DNA of 14,951 nucleotides from JBBIRM01 sp037441765. Lineage in GTDB: Bacteria > Desulfobacterota > BSN033 > UBA1163. Shown piece by piece: positions 7,721-14,906 of this stretch (position 1 is its first letter; every line of letters starts with the position of its first letter). Position numbers and translations under genes: made by a program. The stretch spans positions 1-14,951 of the forward strand of contig JBBIRM010000063.1 of assembly GCA_037441765.1 (NCBI GenBank). The letters are read 5' to 3'. The notes beneath the pieces are model-generated. The model was not told the origin of the DNA, did no database searches, and worked only from the letters and a program-made list of their open reading frames with translations.

Positions 7721-9457
7721 CTAAAAATTTCGATATTTGTTGGTAACCGGAAGCCTTCGATCCTTTCCTAAGGCACGGTGAGTGATCTTAACGCCCGGAG
7801 GGCTTTGCCTTCTCTTGTACTCATTTCGGTCCACCATTTGAATTACTTCTTTTACCATCCCTTCTTCAAATCCCATCTTAACAATCTCTTCGAGATCTTT
7901 ATCCTCTTCCACATAGGCCTTAAGAATAGGGTCGAGAATCGAGTAGGGGGGGAGAGAGTCCTCATCCTTTTGATTCGGCCTCAGTTCTGCAGAGGGTGCT
8001 TTTGTAAAGATACTTTTTGGAATGATCGCTTTTCCTTCTTTTTGATTTTTATATTGAGCCAATTCGTAGACCAATGTTTTTGGGACATCCTTGAGAACAG
8101 CATAACCCCCTGCCATATCCCCGTAAAGGGTGCAGTAACCCACACTCATTTCGCTTTTATTGCCTGTGGTCAAAACCAGCCAGCCAAATTTGTTGGAAAG
8201 GGCCATCAGGATATTTCCTCGGATTCGGGCCTGGATATTCTCTTCAGTGACATCTGACTTCAATCCTTTAAAAAAAGGGGAGAGGGTTTTGAGGTAGGAT
8301 CGGAATATGTCAGTAATTGGGAATGTGAGGAATTTGATGCCAAGATTTTTTGCTAAAAGTTTAGCGTCCTCCAGCGATTGTTTAGAGGAATATTGAGACG
8401 GCATGGCTACACCCACCACCCCACTGCTTCCAAGGGCATCGACAGCAATGGTTGCGGTAAGTGCCGAATCAATTCCACCGCTTAAACCGATCAGGACCTT
8501 TTTAAATCCATTCTTTCGGATATAGTCTCCAGTGCCAAGGACCAGGGCTTTGTAAATTTCTTCCAGGTGATTAAGGGGTTTCGTCTCTCTTTTTGGAAGA
8601 GGAGGTTTTTTTCTCATTGAGTGATTTGTGGGAGGGAGATCGATTCTCTTAAGGCCTTTATCCTCTTCGGCCAACCTCTCTCTCCTTATCCTTGGATCGT
8701 GGAGACGCATTCGGAAAACCGCTTCCATATCGAGGTCAGCCAGTACCAGGTCCTCCTCAAATTGCTTCCCTCTTGCAACCAATTCTCCTTTTTGGTCAAA
8801 GATCAGGCTACCGCCATCGAAAACCAGTTCGTCCTGTCCCCCAACCAGATTGCAATAAGCAACGATGGCCACATTATCCGAGGCCCTTGTAGAAACCATC
8901 TTTTCTCGAAAAGCAGACTTCCCAGCATGAAAAGGAGAGGAGGAGATATTGACAATTAATTCTGCTCCTCCAAACAAAGTCTGAGCACGGATGGGGTCTC
9001 CTGGATACCATAGATCTTCACAGATGCTTGGGCCAATGGGAATGGAGTTGAGTGTAAAGATAAAATTTTCTGTTCCAACGTGAAAGTAACGATCCTCATC
9101 AAAAACCCCATAGTTCGGAAGAAATCTTTTGCAATAGGAATCCACCCATTTGCCATCATGGAGTAAAGCGGCAGCATTATAGATATCTTCTTTCTTGTCG
9201 ACAAAGCCAACGAGAACCGTGATAGATGTGGTTGCTTTGGCAATCCTCTTGATTGCCCTTAGGTTGGCTTCAATAAACTTGGGCATGAGCAGGAGGTCTT
9301 CAGGGGGATATCCAGTCACCGCCATCTCTGGAAAAGCGAGAAGGTCCGCTCCCATCTTTTTCCCCTTTGAGATGTAATCGAGAATCTTTTTAGTATTTCC
9401 TTCTATGTCTCCTACGGTTGTATTGATCTGACAAAGACCGATTCGAAGCGTTCGCAT
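7721..9457 (-). CDS. nadE: Glutamine-dependent NAD+ synthetase
   Basis: 578 residues from the ATG at 9455-9457. It amidates deamido-NAD+ to NAD+ using ATP and ammonia released from glutamine. The N-terminal nitrilase-fold glutaminase (~1-270) has the triad E44 (FPEMAVTGYPP), K110 (CKRFLPNYGVFDE) and C146 (SICEDLW). The C-terminal synthetase domain has the PP-loop SGGIDS (326-331), TTGNKSE and YCTLYGDMAGGYA, and ends PVTNKYR. A GTG two codons upstream (9461-9463) is in frame, but it overlaps the ribosome site GAGAGG (9463-9468). That site sits five bases before the ATG, so the ATG is preferred. The gene starts 46 bases after the NtrC-type regulator stop on the same strand, suggesting co-transcription with the two-component pair. 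Confidence 0.97.
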   Translation of the reverse strand: MRTLRIGLCQINTTVGDIEGNTKKILDYISKGKKMGADLLAFPEMAVTGYPPEDLLLMPKFIEANLRAIKRIAKATTSITVLVGFVDKKEDIYNAAALLHDGKWVDSYCKRFLPNYGVFDEDRYFHVGTENFIFTLNSIPIGPSICEDLWYPGDPIRAQTLFGGAELIVNISSSPFHAGKSAFREKMVSTRASDNVAIVAYCNLVGGQDELVFDGGSLIFDQKGELVARGKQFEEDLVLADLDMEAVFRMRLHDPRIRRERLAEEDKGLKRIDLPPTNHSMRKKPPLPKRETKPLNHLEEIYKALVLGTGDYIRKNGFKKVLIGLSGGIDSALTATIAVDALGSSGVVGVAMPSQYSSKQSLEDAKLLAKNLGIKFLTFPITDIFRSYLKTLSPFFKGLKSDVTEENIQARIRGNILMALSNKFGWLVLTTGNKSEMSVGYCTLYGDMAGGYAVLKDVPKTLVYELAQYKNQKEGKAIIPKSIFTKAPSAELRPNQKDEDSLPPYSILDPILKAYVEEDKDLEEIVKMGFEEGMVKEVIQMVDRNEYKRRQSPPGVKITHRALGKDRRLPVTNKYRNF

Positions 9458-9503
9458 ACCCACCTCTCAAAACAGTAAAGCGAATGGCGTGAAGGGAAAC
9501 TTT

Positions 9504-10940
9504 TTATCCTTCTTTTGTAACCCACACCTTTTTTTTGATATTGTACCTTTCCATTTTCCCGCGAAGGGTACTCCGATTAATGCCTATGAGTTGAGCCGCC
9601 TGGGCCTGGTTTCCATTAGTCCTTTTAAGGGCACGGATGATTAATTCTTTCTCGATCGTGGAGATCATGTCAAGATCTTGCCTTATTGATAGTTCTTTAG
9701 AGAGTTCATCAAAGAGGATGTCCAATAGTTCTTCCCTCCCCTTTTTCAGGCGTTCCTCTTCTATCTCTCTTCTCTCCGATACCCTTTCAAAGAGAAGATG
9801 GTCTTCTGTGATCCATTCGCCCTGACATAATATCATTGCCCTTTTGAGGACATTCTCCAGTTGGCGGACATTCCCTGGCCATTCAAAGAAGACCATTTTT
9901 TCCATTGCCGAAGAAGTAATTCCAGAGATTTCTTTTCCCAATTCTTTATTGAACCTTTTTAAAAAATAGGAGATCAGTTCAGGAATATCCTCTTTCCGTT
10001 CCCTCAAGGGAGGTAAGAATATGGAAACGACGTTGAGTCTATAGTAGAGGTCTTCTCTAAATTGACCTGCAGAAATTGCTCCTTCTAAATCTTTATTGGT
10101 TGCAATGATAAACCGGACATCCACACTGATCGTTTCCATCCCCCCCAACCTCTCAAAGCGTTTCTCCTGGAGGACACGCAGTAATTTGGCTTGGGTGGAG
10201 AGGGACATATCTCCAATTTCGTCAAGAAAGATGGTCCCTCGATTACACTGTTCCAGTTTCCCTATTCGCATGGAAGTGGCTCCAGTGAAAGCCCCTTTCT
10301 CATGACCAAATAGTTCGCTTTCGAGGAGGGTATCTGGGATGGCTGCGCAATTGACAGGTAGGAAAGGTTGATTGGAACGAAGACTGTGGTGGTAGATGGC
10401 CCTGGCAATCAATTCCTTCCCTGTCCCACTCTCTCCTCTCAAAAGGACTGTTACATCACTCGGGGCGACCTGGCCAATAATCTTATAGACCTCCTGCATC
10501 TTAAGGGAGGAGCCAACAATCCGTTCTTCCTCTCCGCCAGGTTCGCTCAGAGTGCTATAAGTAACCTCCTCTTTCATCATCCTTCTTAAGGAGATGGCCT
10601 TCTTTATAAGTTCCTTCATCTTAGGAATAGAGAATGGTTTCAGAATATAATCGAAAGCCCCATATTTCATAGCCTCGATAGCAGTCTCAGTGGTGCCATA
10701 GGCAGTCATAAGGATGACCAGGGATTTAGGGTCGATCATCTTCATCTCCCGTAATACATCCAATCCACTTCTGCCAGACATTTTGATATCCATCAGGACA
10801 AGGTCAGGAGGATTTTCCCTGAACCGATCAAGGGCCTCCTCCCCACTCTGTGCGGTCAGGATATAAAACTGGTCCTCTAACATCCGTTTTAAGGAATATC
10901 GGATAGATTTATCATCATCAACGATCAAAAGAGTCTGCAT
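9504..10940 (-). CDS. NtrC-family sigma-54-dependent response regulator
   Basis: 478 residues, ATG at 10938-10940 preceded by AAGGTGAT. The receiver domain (1-~120) has acidic D8-D10, phospho-acceptor D51 (LVLMDIKM), T79 and K101 (LKPF). The AAA+ sigma-54-activating domain (~140-370) has Walker A GESGTGKE (169-176), the sigma-54-contacting loop GAFTGA (216-221), Walker B IFLDEIGD, arginine-finger region REDLYYRL and WPGNVRQLEN. The C-terminal Fis-type helix-turn-helix is ~430-470 (NQAQAAQLIGINRSTLRGKM). All parts needed to activate RNA polymerase-sigma-54 are present. The kinase gene ends 60 bases upstream and is surely its partner. No sigma-54 promoter (TGGCAC-N5-TTGC) was found in the window, so its targets are probably elsewhere. 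It resembles NtrC, ZraR and AtoC equally; I assign no symbol. Confidence 0.95.
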   Translation of the reverse strand: MQTLLIVDDDKSIRYSLKRMLEDQFYILTAQSGEEALDRFRENPPDLVLMDIKMSGRSGLDVLREMKMIDPKSLVILMTAYGTTETAIEAMKYGAFDYILKPFSIPKMKELIKKAISLRRMMKEEVTYSTLSEPGGEEERIVGSSLKMQEVYKIIGQVAPSDVTVLLRGESGTGKELIARAIYHHSLRSNQPFLPVNCAAIPDTLLESELFGHEKGAFTGATSMRIGKLEQCNRGTIFLDEIGDMSLSTQAKLLRVLQEKRFERLGGMETISVDVRFIIATNKDLEGAISAGQFREDLYYRLNVVSIFLPPLRERKEDIPELISYFLKRFNKELGKEISGITSSAMEKMVFFEWPGNVRQLENVLKRAMILCQGEWITEDHLLFERVSERREIEEERLKKGREELLDILFDELSKELSIRQDLDMISTIEKELIIRALKRTNGNQAQAAQLIGINRSTLRGKMERYNIKKKVWVTKEG

Positions 10941-11000
10941 ATCACCTTTTTCGAATTACGTTAAAGGGTAAACAATGAACCGTTTAATCTCAATGGTTTA

Positions 11001-12737
11001 TCATTCACTGTAAATAGGAAGCCAGATCGTAAAGATAGTTCCTTTACCCTGTATGCTTTCCACATCGATCCTTCCATAGTGCTGGTCAACGATTCGATGG
11101 GCAATGGAAAGACCGAGACCCATCCCTCCTTCTTTTGTTGAAAAGAAAGGGTCAAAGAGTTTACTCATATTTTCTGGAGGGATCCCCACCCCAGAGTCAC
11201 GGATGGAGACATGGACCCACCCACCATTGTCAGATTTTCCACTGGTGAGCGTCAGATGGCCACCCTCAGGCATAGCCTGAATAGCATTTAGCAATAGGTT
11301 AAGAATGGCTTGTCTTATCTGCTCACTGTCTATTGTGATTTTAGGGAGGGGTTGAAATTCCATTTTAATAACAATATTTTGTTTTTCAATCTGAGGCTTG
11401 AGTAATTGGAGTGTCTCTTCAAAGAGAGAAAGTAGGTCTGTTTTCTCCATGTGTGGTGGAGAGGGTTTTGCGAACCGTAGGAATTGATCCACAATCTGGT
11501 TAACCCTACGAAGTTCCTCTTCAATTACTTTGAGATCCTCCTTTTGGGGGATTTCAGACGGAAGATTTTCAGCAAGGGAATGGACCAAAATATTGATGCT
11601 GGTCAATGGGTTACGAATTTCGTGGGCAATGCCTGCTGAAAGTTGTCCCAAAGCAGCCAACTTTTCAGACCGAATTAATTGGGCCTCTGTCTTTTTTAGG
11701 TCAGCGGTTATTTTTTGAATTTTTTCTTCCATCTGTAGGCTAAAGGTTTTAAGCTCCTGATAAATGAATGCATTTCGAATGGCAAGTCCCGCCTGCTGGG
11801 CAAAGACCATCAAGGCCTCAAGGATTTCCTTTGAAATATTCTTATTGGGTTCAACATAGTCTGCAGCGATTGCCCCCAATGCCTTTTCTTTAGTCAGTAT
11901 GGGAATGACGATAAAGGAATGGAGGTTGAATTTTTTCTTCAAAATTGGATTGACCCTTGGATCTTTTTCTGCATCAGGAATGACAAAAGGCCTTTTTTCA
12001 AAAATTGAGCGGGCCAATACACTGTCTTCGGGGTCCAATGGAAGGGTTATCCCTTGGATCCTCTCCTCATCAATTCCCACGGCCATTTTACATTCAAGTC
12101 GGTTCATCTTTTCATTGACTAAATAGAGGCGAGCCCGATCGAATCCAATGTTTTTGGTCACCCCTTCTAAGACAAGCCTGAGGATTTCCTCAATGTCAAG
12201 CGTCTCCGTCAGACCGGAATTTTCAATACAGACTGCAGCTTGATTGGCTATGGTCGTAAGGATCTCCTCTTCGCTTTTCGTAAAGGAATGAGGATGAGAG
12301 GTATAACAATTGATTACTCCAATTACCCTTTCCTTGATACACATTGGAACACTGAGCATAGAGACAAGCCCTTCCCTTTTTGCAAGTTCCTTTTCTTTAT
12401 AAAGAGGTTCTTTGAGGACATTGAGGACTGCCATGGGTTTATTATGTAGGGCCACATAGCCCACAACCCCCTCACCCATCGAAAGGCTTCGTTCCTTTAG
12501 ATATTCTTTGCTAAGGCTCTGGGTGGCTTTTAATTTCAATTTTTGATCCTTCTCATCCAGAATCCATAGGGAGCATATCTTTGAGTTCATCACCCTTGCA
12601 GTCACCGTAACGATCAACCGAAGGACGTCTTCCAGATAGAGACCCGAGGTAATGGCCTTGCTGATCTCAAGAAGCGCATTGATCTCCCTGGCATCTGTTC
12701 TTTTATCTTGAGTTGGAGTCATTTTTTTTCTTATCAT
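11001..12737 (-). CDS. Soluble sensor histidine kinase with two GAF domains (NtrB-like core)
   Basis: 578 residues from the ATG at 12735-12737. Two GAF sensor domains (~18-175 and ~178-328) are followed by a coiled coil (~330-360), HisKA with phospho-acceptor H372 (GIAHEIRNPLTS), and an HATPase domain: N-box N484, G1 DSGVGIP (514-520), F-box LFDPFFSTKEGG and G2 GMGLGL (538-543). No membrane helix, so it senses a cytosolic ligand or redox/gas signal; the GAF ligand cannot be read from sequence. The frame stays open to a TTG at 12809, but those 24 codons run through the terminator of the preceding gene, so I reject them. No strong ribosome site precedes either ATG (12737, or 12722 five codons on), so the start is uncertain. 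The response regulator follows 60 bases downstream. Confidence 0.93.
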   Translation of the reverse strand: MIRKKMTPTQDKRTDAREINALLEISKAITSGLYLEDVLRLIVTVTARVMNSKICSLWILDEKDQKLKLKATQSLSKEYLKERSLSMGEGVVGYVALHNKPMAVLNVLKEPLYKEKELAKREGLVSMLSVPMCIKERVIGVINCYTSHPHSFTKSEEEILTTIANQAAVCIENSGLTETLDIEEILRLVLEGVTKNIGFDRARLYLVNEKMNRLECKMAVGIDEERIQGITLPLDPEDSVLARSIFEKRPFVIPDAEKDPRVNPILKKKFNLHSFIVIPILTKEKALGAIAADYVEPNKNISKEILEALMVFAQQAGLAIRNAFIYQELKTFSLQMEEKIQKITADLKKTEAQLIRSEKLAALGQLSAGIAHEIRNPLTSINILVHSLAENLPSEIPQKEDLKVIEEELRRVNQIVDQFLRFAKPSPPHMEKTDLLSLFEETLQLLKPQIEKQNIVIKMEFQPLPKITIDSEQIRQAILNLLLNAIQAMPEGGHLTLTSGKSDNGGWVHVSIRDSGVGIPPENMSKLFDPFFSTKEGGMGLGLSIAHRIVDQHYGRIDVESIQGKGTIFTIWLPIYSE

Positions 12738-12760
12738 AATCGAAAAACTCACTTTTGCAA

Positions 12761-12798
12761 ATAAAAAAGGGATACCAGGTCTACCCCGGTATCCCTTT
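12761..12798 (-). terminator. Rho-independent terminator after the glutamate-synthase-family gene
   Basis: AAAGGGATACC (12766-12776) and GGTATCCCTTT (12788-12798) form a perfect 11-bp stem with an 11-base loop. On the minus strand the GC core is followed by TTTTTTATTT. The upstream gene stops at 12816, 17 bases before the stem. Confidence 0.92.
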
Positions 12799-12815
12799 GG
12801 ACTCATCAATTGGCT

Positions 12816-14384
12816 TCAGCCCAAGATCCTTTCCACTTCTTCTCGATCGCAATCCATGACATAAGGGATACCTGACATTTCTGCCGCCTTCCTGGTTAAG
12901 GCAACGAGATCCCCTCTCGAAATATATTTCAAGGCAAACTTTCTTGCCCCGGCCATCAATTGCTGTAGCCCAGCATTAAGTCGATCGAAATAGGTGATCA
13001 TTCCAATCGCTCCAGTGGGGATTTGTTCAAAATCCTTTCCATATTTATCCTTCAATTTGGCTGCCAGAACAAAAACATGCTCCACATCTTTTCCAAATTT
13101 GGCAATGTCAGCAGGTACTTTCCCTTTTTTGATCATTTCCCCCACTGTGTTTCCAACCATGGCAGCGGTCATCGAAGCCCTTCCGAGGCAGGTTGCCTTG
13201 ATATAGGGAGCAGCCAAGGCGATTGCTTTGAAGATATGATCCTCCAGGGCAAGTCCCCCTGCGATTGCACAGGATGGAATAAATGCCCCTTTCTGTTCCA
13301 GGCGTTTCAGATATTGATAGAGGAGACTTTCAAGATAAACGGTTGGGATTCCCCATTCATTCATCATCCTCCAGGGGCTCATCCCAGTTCCTCCTCCTGC
13401 GCCATCGACCGTGAGGAGGTCTATCTTTGCATCAGAGGCATATTTGACTGCACGTGCAAGGTCAGCAGGCCGATAAGCCCCGGTTTTTAAAGAGATGTAT
13501 TTGGCCCCAATCTTTTTTAACCTTTCCACTTCTTTGTGAAAACCTTCTTCATCGACCATCCCTAATCTGGAATGACGTTCAAATTCTTTAAAATCTCCTT
13601 GTTTGAATGCCTCCTGGATAACAGGATCTTCAGGATCGGGGATGACAATATATCCACGACTTTTAAGTTGAAGGGCTCTCTCTAAGGATGGAAGCTTGAC
13701 TTCACCCCCAATATCTTTTGCCCCTTGCCCCCATTTGGGCTCAATGATCTGGACTCCCAATTTCTCAACAACATATTCGGGAACGCCCAGCCGTCCATCT
13801 TCCACATTATATTGAACGACGATTCCCCCATATCCATCATACCATTTCTGAAAAGTTTTAACCCGGCGCTCCATCTCTGGTGATCGAACGACATGACCAT
13901 TTTTAAATTCTGCATTTGGGTCCATTCCACAAACATTCTCACCAACAACGACAAGGGTACCTGATATTGCGGCTGCTGTTGCCATAGATTCCCAATGGAT
14001 TCGAGCAATATCCGTTGAACCTAATGCCCCTGTAAAATAAGGTACCTTCAATTTGATCTTTGAAGTCGCTCCAATCTCTGTGGATACATCCACAGCAGGG
14101 AAGGTTGCATGATCTGAATCAGCAGGAACACCCACTGCCCCCACACATGTCCCTTGAATGTTGAAATGGGAAAAGTCGATGGGGTAATCCTTTTCAGCCC
14201 CTGCTGTAATTTTGGAGAAGGGTTGGGGGTAGAGAATCTCCCTTCCTCTTAAGGCAGATCGGCCTACCTCACAGGGACCAGGACATCCGTCTAAACAGGT
14301 GACACAGATTCCTGAGATAGGGGCGGGCTCAACTCGATTTTTAGTAAAGGTCGCTGGGCTTCTATTAGGTTTGGTGAAAGTCAT
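12816..14384 (-). CDS. FMN-binding glutamate synthase family protein (GltB central domain only)
   Basis: 522 residues from the ATG at 14382-14384, six bases after AGGAGGAGGA, a very strong ribosome site. An in-frame ATG at 14456 is rejected because that extension would translate through a terminator hairpin. The conserved (beta/alpha)8 FMN/2-oxoglutarate domain is visible in GAKYISLKTGAYRPADLARA and LLTVDGAGGGTGMSP. The glutamine amidotransferase domain and the C-terminal beta-helix of full GltB are absent, so it cannot by itself use glutamine. Near the N-terminus C27-x2-C30-x3-C34-x3-C38 (CVTCLDGCPGPC) suggests a metal or Fe-S site. The usual GltB 3Fe-4S cysteine motif is not evident. Relatives of this size include archaeal-type glutamate synthase subunits and methylglutamate synthase subunits. 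Which reaction it performs is open. Expression appears controlled by the tandem attenuator leader upstream. Confidence 0.9.
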   Translation of the reverse strand: MTFTKPNRSPATFTKNRVEPAPISGICVTCLDGCPGPCEVGRSALRGREILYPQPFSKITAGAEKDYPIDFSHFNIQGTCVGAVGVPADSDHATFPAVDVSTEIGATSKIKLKVPYFTGALGSTDIARIHWESMATAAAISGTLVVVGENVCGMDPNAEFKNGHVVRSPEMERRVKTFQKWYDGYGGIVVQYNVEDGRLGVPEYVVEKLGVQIIEPKWGQGAKDIGGEVKLPSLERALQLKSRGYIVIPDPEDPVIQEAFKQGDFKEFERHSRLGMVDEEGFHKEVERLKKIGAKYISLKTGAYRPADLARAVKYASDAKIDLLTVDGAGGGTGMSPWRMMNEWGIPTVYLESLLYQYLKRLEQKGAFIPSCAIAGGLALEDHIFKAIALAAPYIKATCLGRASMTAAMVGNTVGEMIKKGKVPADIAKFGKDVEHVFVLAAKLKDKYGKDFEQIPTGAIGMITYFDRLNAGLQQLMAGARKFALKYISRGDLVALTRKAAEMSGIPYVMDCDREEVERILG

Positions 14385-14413
14385 TTTTACTCCTCCTCCT
14401 AAAATATATTTGT

Positions 14414-14445
14414 AAATAAAAAGGCGCCAAATTTCTTTGACGCCT
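14414..14445 (-). terminator. Leader terminator 2 (proximal to the gene)
   Basis: On the minus strand AGGCGTCAAA (14445-14436), GAAA tetraloop, TTTGGCGCCT (14431-14422): a 10-bp stem with one G-U pair, followed by TTTTATTT. It lies 13 bases before the ribosome site, so it would stop transcripts before the gene. Its 5' arm includes the 3' half of the hairpin at 14451-14438. Confidence 0.85.
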
Positions 14446-14468
14446 CCGTCACTCATCCAACATTGGAT
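14438..14468 (-). promoter_or_regulatory. Hairpin pair preceding leader terminator 2 (candidate antiterminator)
   Basis: First hairpin: ATCC, loop AATGTT, GGAT (14468-14455); its loop bases can also pair to extend the stem. Second hairpin: TGAC, loop GGAGGC, GTCA (14451-14438), where the outer loop bases G and C can also pair. The two are three bases apart. Forming the second would break terminator 2. Confidence 0.5.
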
Positions 14469-14469
14469 T

Positions 14470-14501
14470 AAAAAAAGGGGCTCTTTCCCAATGACGCCCC
14501 T
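14470..14501 (-). terminator. Leader terminator 1 (distal)
   Basis: On the minus strand AGGGGC (14501-14496) pairs with GCCCCT (14481-14476), with further short pairing inside the 14-base interior (TC with GA, TT with AA), followed by a run of seven T (14476-14470). The AGGGGC arm is exactly the six-base loop of the hairpin at 14507-14490. Confidence 0.7.
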
Positions 14502-14523
14502 GTCATTAATACGCCCTCGTATT
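14490..14523 (-). promoter_or_regulatory. Two abutting hairpins at the start of the leader (candidate antiterminator 1)
   Basis: Minus strand: AATACG, loop AGGG, CGTATT (14523-14508), then without a gap AATGAC, loop AGGGGC, GTCATT (14507-14490). Both stems are perfect 6-bp. They share the ten-base pattern ACRRRGGCGT with the third hairpin at 14451-14438. The predicted transcription start is only a couple of bases before the first hairpin. Confidence 0.6.
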
Positions 14524-14531
14524 GAGAATAT

Positions 14532-14560
14532 TTTTTAATATATAAAGAGATTTTTGTCAA
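14532..14560 (-). promoter_or_regulatory. Promoter of the glutamate-synthase-family gene
   Basis: Minus strand TTGACA (14560-14555), a 17-base AT-rich spacer, then TAAAAA (14537-14532). The -35 is exact and the -10 is weak. The expected start near 14525 places the leader's first hairpin at the 5' end of the RNA, which supports the call. Confidence 0.55.
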
Positions 14561-14670
14561 GAAAAAAATTTGAGAGTTCTGAAAAAGTCCTTCAAAGACT
14601 GGGGAGAGGGGTAAATTCATAGCAAATATGTTTAGATATTTTAAAAATTAAGATATATGAGAATTTAAAA
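14561..14670. other. Gene-free stretch, no feature seen
   Basis: AT-rich sequence between the glutamate-synthase promoter and the first palindromic repeat. I see no plausible coding frame, tRNA or terminator. With the repeats that follow, it makes up a gene-free right end of about 390 bases. Confidence 0.6.
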
Positions 14671-14730
14671 GTAGGGAAGCCTTTAGGCCTGCATCATTCA
14701 TTTTAAAGCAAGGCTGAAGCCTTGCCCTAC
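14671..14730. repeat. Inverted pair of short palindromic repeats (REP/MITE-like)
   Basis: GTAGGG (14671-14676) and CCCTAC (14725-14730) are 6-bp inverted ends of a 60-base unit. The right half holds a perfect palindrome, GCAAGGCT GA AGCCTTGC (14708-14725). The left half is a diverged counterpart (GCCT TT AGGC at 14679-14688). This looks like two head-to-head copies of one short palindromic element. Confidence 0.65.
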
Positions 14731-14817
14731 AAAATTCTTTATAAAATAAGCACTTGAACCCTGAAATACTTCAATCCTCTTTTTAATGGGTGGATAAAAT
14801 AAATGATATCTTAATGA

Positions 14818-14887
14818 AGGTTTGGCAAGCCACAAGGGCTTGCCCTACGAGAGGGTTTAGCAAGCCATAAGGGCTTGTCCTACGAGA
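14818..14887. repeat. Two tandem 35-bp palindromic repeat units
   Basis: Units 14818-14852 and 14853-14887 match at 31 of 35 bases. Each holds a hairpin: GGCAAGCC / GGCTTGCC (14824-14831 with 14837-14844) in the first, and GCAAGCC / GGCTTGT (14860-14866 with 14872-14878, one G-U) in the second. Each ends in CCTACGAGA. They share the CTTGCCCTAC core with the neighbouring repeats. Confidence 0.8.
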
Positions 14888-14906
14888 AATTAAACAAATC
14901 TCAAAC

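Larger units (their letters stand above)
14385..14525 (-). promoter_or_regulatory. Structured ~140-nt mRNA leader with two attenuators in series
   Basis: In transcription order (minus strand): two abutting hairpins (14523-14508 and 14507-14490), terminator 1 (14501-14470), two more hairpins (14468-14455 and 14451-14438), terminator 2 (14445-14414), then the ribosome site (14400-14391) and the ATG. The 5' arm of each terminator overlaps the hairpin before it, so hairpin and terminator cannot form together. It matches no RNA family I can name with confidence. The pairings are read from the sequence; the regulatory role is inferred. Confidence 0.7.

Noticed and set aside
8621..8959. Several overlapping plus-strand open frames inside nadE
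   Set aside because: They are shadows of a well-conserved minus-strand gene and show no recognisable domain or ribosome site.
9458..9503. Sigma-54 promoter before nadE that the adjacent regulator could use
   Set aside because: No TGGC-N8-TGC-type pair at the required spacing is present in the 46-base gap.
10941..11000. Imperfect inverted repeats between the kinase and response regulator genes
   Set aside because: Only short four- to five-base arms with long loops; no terminator or operator symmetry worth calling.
14385..14456. 24-codon N-terminal extension of the glutamate-synthase-family protein from the ATG at 14456
   Set aside because: It has no ribosome site and would translate through leader terminator 2, whereas the ATG at 14384 has an ideal AGGAGGAGGA six bases upstream.
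14385..14525. CsrA/RsmA-type binding leader
   Set aside because: Only the hairpin loop at 14451-14438 contains GGA; the two upstream hairpin loops (AGGG, AGGGGC) do not, and the pairing pattern fits transcription attenuation better.
14385..14525. Known glutamine or guanidine (mini-ykkC) riboswitch
   Set aside because: The tandem hairpins recall mini-ykkC, but the required ACGR loop flanked by a GC stem is absent, and I do not see the conserved core of the glnA-type glutamine motif.
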